Counted from the stretch's first letter, positions 6,544-15,522 are shown. The stretch is DNA of 22,565 nt from JAVBTR01 sp031556065 (GCA_031556065.1 JAVBTR010000013.1:1-22565); one strand, 5' to 3'. The notes: generated from the letters alone by a model not told the origin. Made by a program: numbers and translations.

Positions 6544-8010
6544 ATGACAAAGAGGCTTGTTTTATTGCTCCTTGTGCTATGCCTGATGCCCTCTTTTGCC
6601 TTGGCTGATATGTACCGGGATTATTACGAGATTTTCGTTGCTTCCTTTTACGACAGCAATGGTGATGGCATGGGTGATTTAAACGGCGTTCGGGAAAAGC
6701 TGCCTATGCTGCAGGATTTAGGGGTATCAGGGCTATGGCTGATGCCCATTCACCCATCGCCCTCCTACCACAAGTACGACGTGCTGGATTATTACGAGAT
6801 CGATCCCGATTATGGTACCCTGGCGGATTTCCATGCTTTGGCCCAGGCCTGCAAGGATGCGGATATGGCGTTGGTTATCGATCTGGTCATTAACCACACC
6901 TCCAATCTGCATCCCTGGTTTTTATCTGCCTGTGAAAGCATCTCTATCCCTGATTGCGGCGGCGAAAGCTGCTTAAGTGAAACGCTGTGTTCTTTACATA
7001 ATCCTTATTGTGGGTATTACCGCTTTTCCCAGGCTCCCGGCAGCAACCTTCACGCCTTGGATAACGGCTACTATTACGAAGGGGTTTTCGGTTCCCATAT
7101 GCCGGATTTGAACCTGCAAAATGAAGACGTAGTAACTGAGCTTTTCGCCATAGCGGATTATTGGCTGCAAAAAGGGGTGACCGGCTTTCGATTGGATGCT
7201 GTTATGCATTATGAAGAAAGCAATGTCCCTTTCAACAACGAGTTCGTCCGGCGCTTGAAAGGGCGGTTCCCTCGGGCTTATTTTATAGGTGAGGTTTGGG
7301 CCGATAGCGCTACCATCGCCCGCTACTACGAAAGCAGCATTGATAGCCTTTTCAATTACCCCATGGCCACCCAGGACGGCAGCCTGACCGCTGCCATTCG
7401 GGGCGGCAAAGGCGATGCTTTTGCAAAGAAGATCGCCGCTTGGCAAGAACAGATCGGCTTCGCGATTGACGCACCCTTCCTTTCCAACCACGATAATGGC
7501 CGTAGCGCAGGCTTTCTAGTACGCTCCTTGCCCATGCAAAAGCTGGCCGCAGCGGTGTACTTGTTCATGCCGGGGAATCCCTTCATTTACTACGGGGAAG
7601 AATTGGGCATGACAGGCTCCGGCAGGGATGAAAACAAACGCCAGCCATATGTTTGGTCCATAACCGATTCCACGGGCATTCCCATTCCACCCAAGGACTG
7701 CGATCAAACCCAGAGCCTTTCAGAGGGTTATCTTGAACAGAAGGAAAACCCCGCTTCCTTATTGAATACATATCGAGCCCTTCTGGCTGCCAAAAAACGG
7801 CATCCTGAAATCGCCAGAGGGCAAGTAACGGTCTTGGATTTAGAAAACAAAGCCCTTTGCGCTTATATGAGCACTTATTCAGGCTCTTCCATTACCATTG
7901 TTCACAACTTTTCCAAAGAAGCCGTTTCATTTATTTTAGATGGCCAATCCCTTACATTGGATGCCTATGGCACCCTGCTCTTAAGTGATTCGGCTCTGGA
8001 GGTTTTTTAA
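6544..8010 (+). CDS. Secreted alpha-amylase family glycosidase (GH13)
   Basis: A 488-residue glycoside hydrolase that should cut alpha-1,4 links in starch, glycogen or maltodextrins outside the cell. Residues 1-21 are a signal peptide ending in SFALA; no lipobox cysteine. GH13 regions are all present: the calcium-site-like DSNGDGMGDL near 37-46, region I DLVINH (113-118), region II GFRLDAVMH with nucleophile D218, region III GEVW with acid/base E250, and region IV SNHDN with D317. ATG 6544 is chosen over an in-frame ATG at 6526, because AAGGAGGTG lies 6 bases upstream and the signal peptide begins there. It is the first gene of an operon with malQ (1-bp gap) and glgP. Four or more cysteines near 129-156 could form disulphides. 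Exact product specificity is unknown. Confidence 0.93.
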   Translation: MTKRLVLLLLVLCLMPSFALADMYRDYYEIFVASFYDSNGDGMGDLNGVREKLPMLQDLGVSGLWLMPIHPSPSYHKYDVLDYYEIDPDYGTLADFHALAQACKDADMALVIDLVINHTSNLHPWFLSACESISIPDCGGESCLSETLCSLHNPYCGYYRFSQAPGSNLHALDNGYYYEGVFGSHMPDLNLQNEDVVTELFAIADYWLQKGVTGFRLDAVMHYEESNVPFNNEFVRRLKGRFPRAYFIGEVWADSATIARYYESSIDSLFNYPMATQDGSLTAAIRGGKGDAFAKKIAAWQEQIGFAIDAPFLSNHDNGRSAGFLVRSLPMQKLAAAVYLFMPGNPFIYYGEELGMTGSGRDENKRQPYVWSITDSTGIPIPPKDCDQTQSLSEGYLEQKENPASLLNTYRALLAAKKRHPEIARGQVTVLDLENKALCAYMSTYSGSSITIVHNFSKEAVSFILDGQSLTLDAYGTLLLSDSALEVF

Positions 8011-8011
8011 T

Positions 8012-9487
8012 ATGCGGGCCAGCGGAATCCTTCTTCCCATCTTCTCCCTCCCTTCTCCTTACGGCATTGGCACCTTGGGCCAGGCCGCCTATGATTATGT
8101 GGATTTTTTGCACCGAGGGAATCAGCGCTATTGGCAGGTTCTGCCCGTTGGACCCACCAGCTACGGGGATTCGCCCTACCAGAGCTTTTCAACCTACGCA
8201 GGGAACCCTTACTTCATCGACCTGGATTTATTAAAAGCCGATGGTCTTTTGACACAGGACGAGATCGGCCTGCATACGAAGGATGCGCCAGGGGAAGCCA
8301 TCGATTATGCCTTTTTATTTGAAAACCGTTTTACCTTGCTTAAAATGGCCTATGGCCGTTTTCATAAGCCCCAGGATTTTGAGAACTTTTGCCAGCGGGA
8401 AAAGAGCTGGCTCTTTGATTATGCTTTATTTATGGCCATCAAGGCCGAAAACGGCCATGTGTCCTGGCAAGAATGGCCCAAGGCATTGAAATTAAGAAAG
8501 TCCAAAGCGCTTAAAGAAACGGAAAAACGTCTTCATAACGAAATTGGCTTTTATATGTTCATGCAGTACCTGTTCTTCGCCCAATGGGCCAGGCTTAAAA
8601 AATACGCCAACAAAAAGGGCGTTAAGATCATCGGTGATATCCCTATTTATGTAGCCCTGGATTCCGCCGATACATGGATGAACCCAGAGCTTTTCCAGCT
8701 GGATAAGAATTTAGTCCCCACCCATGTGGCCGGCTGCCCGCCGGATTATTTCGCCAAGACCGGTCAGCTTTGGGGCAACCCCCTATACCATTGGGAAAAG
8801 CACCGGGAAACAGGCTTTGCCTGGTGGATTCAGCGGGTTAAAGCCTGCTTTGGACTTTTCGACATTCTGCGCATTGATCATTTCCGGGGCTTTGCTTCCT
8901 ATTATTCTGTTCCCTTTGGCCACCCCACCGCCCAGTTCGGCACCTGGATGGAAGGGCCCCGCAGGGCGCTTTTCGATGCGCTCAAGGGCGCTTTAGGCAA
9001 AAAGGAGATTATCGCAGAGGATTTGGGTTTTTTAACCGACGATGTTTTCGTTCTGCTAAAGCAAACAGGCTACGCTGGCATGAAGGTGATGCAGTTCGCC
9101 TTTGAGCCTTATGGCCAGAGCATCTATATCCCCCACGCATATCCTAGAAAATGTGTGGTCTATACCAGCACCCACGACAGTCCTACCGTTATGGGCTGGG
9201 TAGCTGAAACGGGAAAAAAAGATTTAGCCTTCGCAAAAAAGTATCTTGCTCTTTCTAAGCGGGAAGGCTATAGCTGGGGCTTCATTCGCGGGGCCTGGGG
9301 CTCCGTGGCCGATACGGCCATCGCTTCCCTGCAGGATTTTCTGGAGCTTGGCAAGGAGGCCCGGATCAATATCCCCTCCACCTTAGGAGGCAACTGGGTC
9401 TGGCGGCTCAAGGGCGATGAATGCACCCAGGCGCTGGCAGACAAGATCAACGAAATCACTTTACGTTACGGGAGGAATTTGAAATGA
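8012..9487 (+). CDS. malQ: 4-alpha-glucanotransferase (amylomaltase, GH77)
   Basis: A 491-residue cytosolic enzyme that transfers maltodextrin chains between acceptors, releasing glucose and lengthening chains for phosphorylase. The N-terminal RASGILLPIFSLPSPYGIGTLG and YWQVLPVGPTSYGDSPYQS are GH77 signatures. Catalytic residues: D289 in DILRIDHFRGF (nucleophile), E336 in IIAEDLG (acid/base), and D389 in STHDSPTVMGW. In the last motif the common NDT is replaced by SPT, while the essential HD is kept. The start at 8012 follows CTGGAGGT by 9 bases and comes 1 bp after the amylase stop; upstream in-frame starts lie inside the amylase. Its stop overlaps the glgP start (ATGA). Confidence 0.94.
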   Translation: MRASGILLPIFSLPSPYGIGTLGQAAYDYVDFLHRGNQRYWQVLPVGPTSYGDSPYQSFSTYAGNPYFIDLDLLKADGLLTQDEIGLHTKDAPGEAIDYAFLFENRFTLLKMAYGRFHKPQDFENFCQREKSWLFDYALFMAIKAENGHVSWQEWPKALKLRKSKALKETEKRLHNEIGFYMFMQYLFFAQWARLKKYANKKGVKIIGDIPIYVALDSADTWMNPELFQLDKNLVPTHVAGCPPDYFAKTGQLWGNPLYHWEKHRETGFAWWIQRVKACFGLFDILRIDHFRGFASYYSVPFGHPTAQFGTWMEGPRRALFDALKGALGKKEIIAEDLGFLTDDVFVLLKQTGYAGMKVMQFAFEPYGQSIYIPHAYPRKCVVYTSTHDSPTVMGWVAETGKKDLAFAKKYLALSKREGYSWGFIRGAWGSVADTAIASLQDFLELGKEARINIPSTLGGNWVWRLKGDECTQALADKINEITLRYGRNLK

Positions 9488-11847
9488 ATCAGTTTCAAGG
9501 GCTGAAAGAAGCCTTCGAGTTTGAATTAAAATCCCATTTTGGCGTTGCGCCGAAAAAAGCCAACGCTGTGCAGCTCCACGCGGCCCTAAGCCGGGCAGTG
9601 ATGGGGCTCACCCAAGATACCTTTCAAAAAAGCATGGATACCCATAAGCGCCGGGCTTACTACCTTTCCGCAGAATTTTTAATCGGCCGCAGCGTATTCA
9701 ACAATTTATACAACCTCGGCCTGTATGAAACAGCCCAGGCGTTGTTTCAAGATTGCGGGCATTCTCTTTCCGATCTGGAACAGATCGAGGACGCAGCCCT
9801 TGGCAACGGCGGTTTAGGCCGTTTGGCCGCTTGCTACTTAGAATCCGCCGCCACGCTGGATTTGCCTCTGGATGGCTATGGTATTCGCTACAAGTATGGT
9901 TTGTTCAAGCAGAGCTTTGAAAACGGCTTTCAAAAAGAATACCCGGACGATTGGCAGCGCTGCCTGGACCCTTGGTCGGTGCGCAATGATGACGAGGCTG
10001 TGCTTATTCATATGAACGGCAAGGATGTTCTAGCCGTCCCCTACGATATGCCCACCTTCGGCTACCGCTCCACCCGCATTGGCCGCCTGCGCCTTTGGCA
10101 GTGTGAGGCCCTGAGCCCCTTCAACTTTTCCATTTACGATTCCGGCGATTACGATAACGCCGTCCACGACCGCACCTTCGCTGATACCATCCACATGGTG
10201 CTCTACCCCAACGATAACACCCAAAATGGCAAGGAACTGCGGCTCATGCAGCAGTATTTCTTCTCTGCCGCTTCCGTAGCAGACATTTTGCGGGAATACC
10301 GTAAAGCCCATGGCAACGATATTAGCAAGCTTTCCGATTTCGTCTGTGTGCAATTGAACGACACCCACCCGGTGGTGGCCATTCCCGAAATGCTCCGGGT
10401 CATTCTAAATGAATACGAGTTAAGCTTTGACGATGCCTTTTTAATCGTTTCCAAAATGTTCAACTACACCAACCACACCGTTATGCAAGAGGCCCTGGAA
10501 AAATGGAACGTGGGGCTTTTCAAAAAGGTTCTGCCGGAGCTTTACCCCATTGTGCAAAAAATTCAGAAAAAGCTAAATACCGCGCTGATTATGGCCAAGA
10601 TCAAAAGACCGAACCGCGACGCCTACACCATTATGGATAAGGACACCCTGAACATGGCCAACCTGGCCTGCTTCACCGGCTCCTACATCAATGGCGTGGC
10701 CCAGCTGCACACGGAATTGCTCAAAGAAGAAGTGCTTCACCAGTGGTATGCCCTCTACCCCCACCGCTTTCAAAACAAAACCAACGGCATTACCCAGCGC
10801 CGCTGGCTGGGGCTTTGCAACCCGGAGCTGACCAAGTACCTAAAAGATATCTTAGGCTCCGATAAATTCCTAAAGGATTTATCCGCTCTGAAACCCCTGG
10901 CCAATATGGCACAAAGCAAAGTGGCCCAGGATACCTTCAACGCCATCAAGCTGGAAAAGAAAAAGCAGCTGGCGGAACTGATCTGGGAACGAGAAAACGT
11001 TCCCCTGAACCCAGAGGCCATTTTCGATGTGCAGGTGAAGCGCCTCCACGAATACAAACGCCAATTCCTTCAGGCCCTTTCCATTATGGTTATGTATAAC
11101 GGCATTAAGGATGGCTCTATTCAAAACCTGCACCCCATGGCCTTTATTTTCGGCGCCAAATCCGCCCCCGGCTATTTCAGGGCCAAGGGCATTATCAAGT
11201 TCATTAACGAAATCGCCAGGCTGGTAAATAACGACCCTGCTGTGAACCAAATCCTCTCCGTGGTTTTCGTACAAAACTACAATGTCTCCTACGCTGAAAA
11301 GATTATTCCCGCCGCCGATGTGTCTGAACAAATTTCCACCGCAGGCACCGAGGCCTCTGGCACCGGCAACATGAAATTGATGCTCAATGGCGCTGTGACC
11401 CTTGGCACCTATGATGGCGCCAACATCGAAATTGTGCAGGAAGCGGGCGTGGAAAACAACTTCGTCTTCGGCGCCAAGGTGGAAGACATCCGCCGTATCG
11501 CAGCCAACTACGATCCCATGATGCTGTATAAAACCGATCTCCGGATCAAAAAAGCCCTGGATTCTCTGGTGGATGGCACCTTCTCAGACGGCGGCACCGG
11601 CATGTTCAAAGAACTGTACGATGCCATTCTGTTGGGCGCCAGCTGGCACAAGCCCGATCATTACTACGTCCTGTACGATCTGATGCCCTACGTGGAAGCC
11701 AAGCTCCGCCTGAACATGGCCTATAAAGACCGTAACGCCTTCGCTCAAATGGCCCTGAACAACATTGCCGCCGCAGGCAAGTTCTCTTCCGACAGGGCTA
11801 TCGGGGAATACGCTAAGGATATCTGGCATATTGCAGCGGTGAATTAA
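9484..11847 (+). CDS. glgP: Glycogen/maltodextrin phosphorylase (GT35)
   Basis: A 787-residue cytosolic enzyme that removes terminal glucose from alpha-1,4 glucans with phosphate, giving glucose-1-phosphate. The PLP-binding lysine is K631, in the family motif EASGTGNMKLMLNG; other family blocks include GNGGLGRLAAC, DGYGIRYKYGLF, QLNDTHP, KRLHEYKRQFL and FVQNYNVSYAEKIIPAADVSEQ. Length is normal. ATG 9484 is chosen because GGGAGGA lies 7 bases before it, giving a 4-bp overlap with malQ. Coupling to malQ and a secreted amylase suggests maltodextrin breakdown as the main job, although storage glycogen is also possible. The operon appears to end at the hairpin at 11906-11930. Confidence 0.95.
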   Translation: MNQFQGLKEAFEFELKSHFGVAPKKANAVQLHAALSRAVMGLTQDTFQKSMDTHKRRAYYLSAEFLIGRSVFNNLYNLGLYETAQALFQDCGHSLSDLEQIEDAALGNGGLGRLAACYLESAATLDLPLDGYGIRYKYGLFKQSFENGFQKEYPDDWQRCLDPWSVRNDDEAVLIHMNGKDVLAVPYDMPTFGYRSTRIGRLRLWQCEALSPFNFSIYDSGDYDNAVHDRTFADTIHMVLYPNDNTQNGKELRLMQQYFFSAASVADILREYRKAHGNDISKLSDFVCVQLNDTHPVVAIPEMLRVILNEYELSFDDAFLIVSKMFNYTNHTVMQEALEKWNVGLFKKVLPELYPIVQKIQKKLNTALIMAKIKRPNRDAYTIMDKDTLNMANLACFTGSYINGVAQLHTELLKEEVLHQWYALYPHRFQNKTNGITQRRWLGLCNPELTKYLKDILGSDKFLKDLSALKPLANMAQSKVAQDTFNAIKLEKKKQLAELIWERENVPLNPEAIFDVQVKRLHEYKRQFLQALSIMVMYNGIKDGSIQNLHPMAFIFGAKSAPGYFRAKGIIKFINEIARLVNNDPAVNQILSVVFVQNYNVSYAEKIIPAADVSEQISTAGTEASGTGNMKLMLNGAVTLGTYDGANIEIVQEAGVENNFVFGAKVEDIRRIAANYDPMMLYKTDLRIKKALDSLVDGTFSDGGTGMFKELYDAILLGASWHKPDHYYVLYDLMPYVEAKLRLNMAYKDRNAFAQMALNNIAAAGKFSSDRAIGEYAKDIWHIAAVN

Positions 11848-11905
11848 GTTCTTGCTGCGGCAGCTTTGCGTTCTCCGCCAAAAACTTCAGAATTTTAAAT
11901 TTATT

Positions 11906-11930
11906 CCGTGGTTTTAACCACGGATTTTTT
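11906..11930 (+). terminator. Terminator of the amylase-malQ-glgP operon
   Basis: CCGTGGTT and AACCACGG form an 8-bp perfect stem (11906-11923) followed by ATTTTTT, a classical intrinsic terminator 58 bases after the glgP stop. Confidence 0.85.
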
Positions 11931-11943
11931 GTGCTGGCTTTCG

Positions 11944-11949
11944 TATAAT
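11944..11949 (+). promoter_or_regulatory. Probable -10 element of the hcp promoter
   Basis: A perfect TATAAT lies 31 bases before the hcp start. The -35 region would fall in the T run of the upstream terminator and is poor, so an activator may be needed. No clear CRP/FNR-type dyad was seen. Confidence 0.45.
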
Positions 11950-11980
11950 TGGGTTGATAAAACCACAGGGAGGAATGAAA

Positions 11981-13549
11981 ATGGAATCCATGTTTTGTTA
12001 TCAATGTGAGCAGGCAGCCAAGGGCTGCGGCTGTACGGCAGCAGGGGTGTGCGGGAAAAAGGCGGATACGGCCCTGGAGCAGGATGTTTTAACCTGTGAA
12101 ATGATCGCCCTGGCCACTGCTGTTGGGGCGCAGTGGGAGCAGGCCCAAACAGAGATTGATCTGATTGTGGACGGGCTTTTTACCACCATCACCAACGTGA
12201 GTTTCGATACCGCCAGAGTGGCCCAGCTGGCAAGCAAAATCAAGGCCCAAAGGGAAAAATGGGGCGGCGAAGCGGTTATAGCCCAGGAGGAATTGTTCCA
12301 CGGGGATAAGGATATAACCTCTCTTCGTTCCACACTGCTGTTTGGCCTCAGAGGCATGGCGGCCTATGCCCACCACGCAAGGGTTCTTGGCCAGCGTGAC
12401 CCGGAAGTGGATCAATGGTTTATCAAGGGCATGGCAGCCCTGGGCCAGGCCCATTCCGTGGAGGAATGGCTGGGTTTATTGATGGCCTTTGGGGGCGCTA
12501 ACCTGAAATGCATGGCCCTGCTGGACAAGGCCAACACGGGCGCTTACGGGGATCCTGTGCCTGTTACGGTGCCTCTTCAAATTGAAAAGGGCCCCTTTAT
12601 TGTGGTGACAGGCCATGATCTTAACGATTTGGAAATGCTTCTGAAGCAAACGGAGGGCAAGGGTGTTCATGTCTACACCCACAGCGAAATGCTGCCCGCC
12701 CACGGCTACCCGGAGCTAAAAAAATACCCTCATTTGAAGGGCAATTTCGGTACCGCCTGGCAAAACCAGCAAAAGGAATTTGAATCGGTTCCAGCGTCCA
12801 TTTTGTTCACCACCAACTGCCTCATGCCCCCCAAGCCCTCCTATGCCGACAGGGTGTATACCACCTCGGTGGTGGCATTCCCCGACATTCAGCATATCGG
12901 GGCCGATGAAAAGGGCTATAAGGATTTTACCCCGGTGATCGAAAAGGCCCTGGAATTAGGCGGCTATAATGAAGACCGGCCCATGGCGGGGATCAACGGC
13001 GGCACCAGGGTGACAACCGGCTTTGGCCGCCAGACGGTGCTTAACAACGCCCCGGCGATTATCGATGGGGTGAAGGCCGGGGCCATCAAGCATTTCTTTT
13101 TGGTCGGGGGCTGCGATGGCGCTAAGCCTGGCCGCAACTACTACACGGACTTTGTGAAAAGCACCCCCAAGGACACGGTGGTGCTGACCCTGGCCTGCGG
13201 CAAATACCGCTTTAACGATTGGGACGCGGGCACCATTGGCCCCTTCCCCCGGATTCTGGACATGGGCCAGTGCAACGATGCCTATGGCGCGATTCAAGTG
13301 GCGTTGGCCCTGGCAGGGGCCTTTGGCTGCGGGGTAAACGAGCTGCCGTTGACCCTGGTGCTGTCCTGGTATGAGCAAAAGGCCGTGTGCATACTCTTAA
13401 CCCTTTTGTCCCTGGGCATTAAAAATATCTTTATTGGACCCAGCATTCCCGCGTTCTTCTCCGAAACCGTGTTAAGCGTGCTGGTGGATAAGTTCGGCCT
13501 CACCCCCATCACCACCCCGGAGCAAGACCTGGCAAAAATCCTAAACTAA
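11981..13549 (+). CDS. hcp: Hydroxylamine reductase / hybrid cluster protein
   Basis: A 522-residue iron-sulfur protein that reduces hydroxylamine in vitro and, in the better-studied homologues, detoxifies nitric oxide. The N-terminal cluster ligands are C6, C9, C18 and C24 (CX2CX8CX5C), the spacing of strict anaerobes rather than enterobacteria. Probable hybrid-cluster ligands appear in the family order: H212 (GHDLNDL), E236 (THSEMLP), C280 (NCLMPP), C378 (GGCDGAKPGRNYYTDF, persulfide candidate), C406 (ACGKYRFN) and C431 (GQCNDAYGA). ATG 11981 is preferred since AGGGAGGA lies 7 bases upstream; ATG 11975 is too close. It stands alone with its own -10 element. No partner reductase (Hcr) or NO-sensing regulator is adjacent. 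Confidence 0.96.
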   Translation: MESMFCYQCEQAAKGCGCTAAGVCGKKADTALEQDVLTCEMIALATAVGAQWEQAQTEIDLIVDGLFTTITNVSFDTARVAQLASKIKAQREKWGGEAVIAQEELFHGDKDITSLRSTLLFGLRGMAAYAHHARVLGQRDPEVDQWFIKGMAALGQAHSVEEWLGLLMAFGGANLKCMALLDKANTGAYGDPVPVTVPLQIEKGPFIVVTGHDLNDLEMLLKQTEGKGVHVYTHSEMLPAHGYPELKKYPHLKGNFGTAWQNQQKEFESVPASILFTTNCLMPPKPSYADRVYTTSVVAFPDIQHIGADEKGYKDFTPVIEKALELGGYNEDRPMAGINGGTRVTTGFGRQTVLNNAPAIIDGVKAGAIKHFFLVGGCDGAKPGRNYYTDFVKSTPKDTVVLTLACGKYRFNDWDAGTIGPFPRILDMGQCNDAYGAIQVALALAGAFGCGVNELPLTLVLSWYEQKAVCILLTLLSLGIKNIFIGPSIPAFFSETVLSVLVDKFGLTPITTPEQDLAKILN

Positions 13550-14919
13550 GGCTTTATATCGCCCCGTGCTTTTAAATCCCCTAAAATCCCCTGGTACCTG
13601 GCTTCGTCAATGGTGAATTTCTTAAGGTAAATCACCGTGCCGGCACTGATCAATACCAGGGGCACAAGCATCATGGCGGCTTTCATCATCACAATGCCCT
13701 CCTTGGTTACCTCTGCGGCCGTGGCCGCGCCGTTGACGCCGGAGAGAATCAGCGTCAGCCCCAGAATGCCCCCGGCCACCGCGCCGCCGATTTTATTGAT
13801 CAGAGGCTGTACGGAAAAGGTAATGCTTTCGTTGCGCTTGCCCAATTTCCATTGGCCGTATTCAATGGTATCGGCCAGGAGCACCAGGGTCAGCATTTGG
13901 ATAAAGGCCTGGCCCACAAACAATAGCGCCCCAGCAAGGCCCACATAGAGCATTTCTGTGGGAGCGAAAAAGAAAAGCAGATAGCTAAAAACCACTATAA
14001 GGGTGGCAGCCATATACAGCTGCCGCCTTTTAAAGCGCTTGGCAAACCGGGGGAACAGCCCCAAGGCGGTTAGCTGGGAAGCGCCCATCACCAGAGCGAA
14101 AAGGGGGTAAGCGGCTTCGTTTTGGTAAACGTATTTAAAGTAATGCACCCCAAAGCAGGCGGTGGTACTGGAGCCAGTCATAAACAGGGACATGGCAATG
14201 GTTAAAAACAGGAGCTGGTCGTTTTTGAACAGCACCTGGAACATTTCTTTTAAGGAGGTCTTTTCCTCTTCCTTAAAGTACCCCTTGTTTTCTTTCACCC
14301 CAAAGAGGGTAATGGCCTGGGATAGCAGCATCAAAAGGGCCATGAGCAGGGCAAACACAAACCAGCCCTTTTTGGGGCTGCCGGTGAATGCCCCAAGGGC
14401 GTTGGTGGCGGGGATCACCAGTATAACCACCATAAACATGCCCAGGTTGGCGCAGATTCGGGCAAAGGCCCCCATTTCCTCCCGCTTTTTCTGGTCGGTG
14501 GAAAGGGCGGGCAGCATGGACCAATAGGCAATATCGTTCAAGCCGAAAAACAAATCCCACATGAGATAGCATAGCCCAAACACACAAGCATAGGCGGCCC
14601 CGGTAAGGCCCATGTCCACAAACATCATCACCATGCACGCCCCGCCGATTACCGCTCCAATGGCCATGCCAGGCTTGAACTTCCCAAAGCGGGTACGGGT
14701 GTTATCCACCAGCAGGCCCATCACAGGATCGTTAAAGGCATCGAAAATCCTTAAGGCCATAAAGACCACGGTGATAAGCCCCAGGGTGGCATCGGATACC
14801 ATGAGGACCTCTGTTATATACACCATCATGTAGGTTGAAACCATGGTGTAGAACATATCCCGGCCAATGGTGCCCAGGCCAAAGCACCATTTATTCCGCC
14901 TGTCAACATTCTTGTTCAT
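13546..14919 (-). CDS. GPH-family sugar:cation symporter (MFS)
   Basis: A 457-residue membrane transporter with about twelve hydrophobic segments, of the glycoside-pentoside-hexuronide:cation symporter family (MelB-like). Diagnostic signs are the N-terminal GLGTIGRDMFYTMVSTYMMVY and the motif RIFDAFNDPVMGLLVDNTRTRFGKFKP at about 57-83, with D60 and D64 as likely cation-site residues. The substrate cannot be inferred; a glycoside is likely given the family. The start at 14919 follows AAAGGA by about 8 bases. Its stop codon overlaps the hcp stop codon on the opposite strand by 3 bp (13547-13548 and neighbours), so the two genes converge with no terminator between them. Confidence 0.9.
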   Translation of the reverse strand: MNKNVDRRNKWCFGLGTIGRDMFYTMVSTYMMVYITEVLMVSDATLGLITVVFMALRIFDAFNDPVMGLLVDNTRTRFGKFKPGMAIGAVIGGACMVMMFVDMGLTGAAYACVFGLCYLMWDLFFGLNDIAYWSMLPALSTDQKKREEMGAFARICANLGMFMVVILVIPATNALGAFTGSPKKGWFVFALLMALLMLLSQAITLFGVKENKGYFKEEEKTSLKEMFQVLFKNDQLLFLTIAMSLFMTGSSTTACFGVHYFKYVYQNEAAYPLFALVMGASQLTALGLFPRFAKRFKRRQLYMAATLIVVFSYLLFFFAPTEMLYVGLAGALLFVGQAFIQMLTLVLLADTIEYGQWKLGKRNESITFSVQPLINKIGGAVAGGILGLTLILSGVNGAATAAEVTKEGIVMMKAAMMLVPLVLISAGTVIYLKKFTIDEARYQGILGDLKARGDIKP

Positions 14920-14948
14920 TGGCTTTTCCTTTGTGCGTTAATACACCC

Positions 14949-14957
14949 AGTATACCA
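14949..14957 (-). promoter_or_regulatory. Probable extended -10 promoter of the symporter gene
   Basis: On the minus strand TGG followed by TATACT (14957-14949) makes an extended -10 element 29 bases before the start codon. No good -35 was found at 16-18 bp. Confidence 0.4.
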
Positions 14958-15062
14958 CAGTTAACCGCAACTGCCATGGCAACCCACGCCGCCCAAGTGG
15001 CATTTCAGGCGAAGCCATATGGCTTTCCTTTGGGGAAGAGCGGGCTGCCGCAGCAAGAATAA
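14958..15062. other. Intergenic stretch with a 14-bp palindrome
   Basis: AAGCCATATGGCTT at 15012-15025 is a perfect palindrome. No gene or other structure is supported. Confidence 0.35.
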
Positions 15063-15094
15063 GGGATTTTCAAGGGTGGTAACCCTTGAATGGG
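15063..15094. repeat. Small hairpin repeat, copy 1
   Basis: TTCAAGGGT/ACCCTTGAA forms a 9-bp stem with a GGTA loop (15069-15090), flanked by GGGATT on the left and TGGG on the right. The same unit, inverted, is at 16620-16650. Confidence 0.7.
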
Positions 15095-15108
15095 TTTGGG
15101 TGAAACCC

Positions 15109-15270
15109 AACGTAACCTATTGAAAACGAAAAGCAAACCCAGGTCAAGAGAGTGAAGGGGCAGCGCCCCCGAAACGATTCTTGACAGAAGCTTGGCTGCA
15201 GCCAAGCCGCTGTCAAGGGCCGCTACGCTTCCTTGATCTGGGGTTTGCTTTTACCCTTGGAAGTTACGTT
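15109..15270. repeat. 162-bp foldback element
   Basis: Two arms form a long interrupted stem. AACGTAAC (15109-15116) pairs with GTTACGTT (15263-15270). After a 12 by 10 nt internal loop, AAAAGCAAACCC (15129-15140) pairs with GGGTTTGCTTTT (15241-15252), and AGGTCAAG (15141-15148) with CTTGATCT (15232-15239). Inside are two hairpins: GGGGC/GCCCC (15157-15169), and TTGACAG/CTGTCAA (15181-15216) enclosing GCTTGGC/GCCAAGC. A further small hairpin TAGGGC/GCCCTA follows at 15270-15284. It could be a MITE-like element or a structured RNA. It encodes no credible protein. Confidence 0.75.
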
Positions 15271-15284
15271 AGGGCTTTGCCCTA

Positions 15285-15413
15285 GAACCCTGTCGTATAC
15301 TGTGAACGTAGGATGTCAAAACCTACTAATAACAGGGGCAACCACTTTACCCACAGCAAAAGTGAAATGGTTGATTTGCCCAATCCTCAAAACTGAATAG
15401 GCAGAAAACTAAG
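15285..15413. other. Structured non-coding stretch
   Basis: A GTAGG/CCTAC pairing occurs near 15309-15332, and there is a longer pairing between GGGCAACCACTTT (about 15344) and the region AAGTGAAATGGTTG plus GCCC (about 15360-15380). No gene or known riboswitch is recognised. Confidence 0.35.
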
Positions 15414-15480
15414 AAATAAGGCTACTTGTTCACGGAAAGATGACGTTAATCTTCTGTGGCATGTAGCCTTATTTCGTTTT
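15414..15480. terminator. Long hairpin with terminator features
   Basis: AAATAAGGCTAC (15414-15425) pairs perfectly with GTAGCCTTATTT (15463-15474). The interior contains a weaker AAGAT/ATCTT pairing. CGTTTT follows on the plus strand and CTTAGTTTT on the minus strand, so it could end transcription from the toxin-antitoxin operon. Confidence 0.5.
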
Positions 15481-15522
15481 ACCATTAGCTAAAAGGGGTG
15501 TTGCAAAGTTGGATTTTCTATG

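Noticed and set aside
6994..7491. A 165-codon minus-strand frame inside the amylase gene
   Set aside because: It covers the conserved catalytic part of the amylase on the opposite strand and has no start signal.
15361..15405. rRNA spacer-like sequence (CTCAAAACTGAATAG)
   Set aside because: The resemblance to 16S-23S spacer tails is short and no rRNA or tRNA sequence is nearby.
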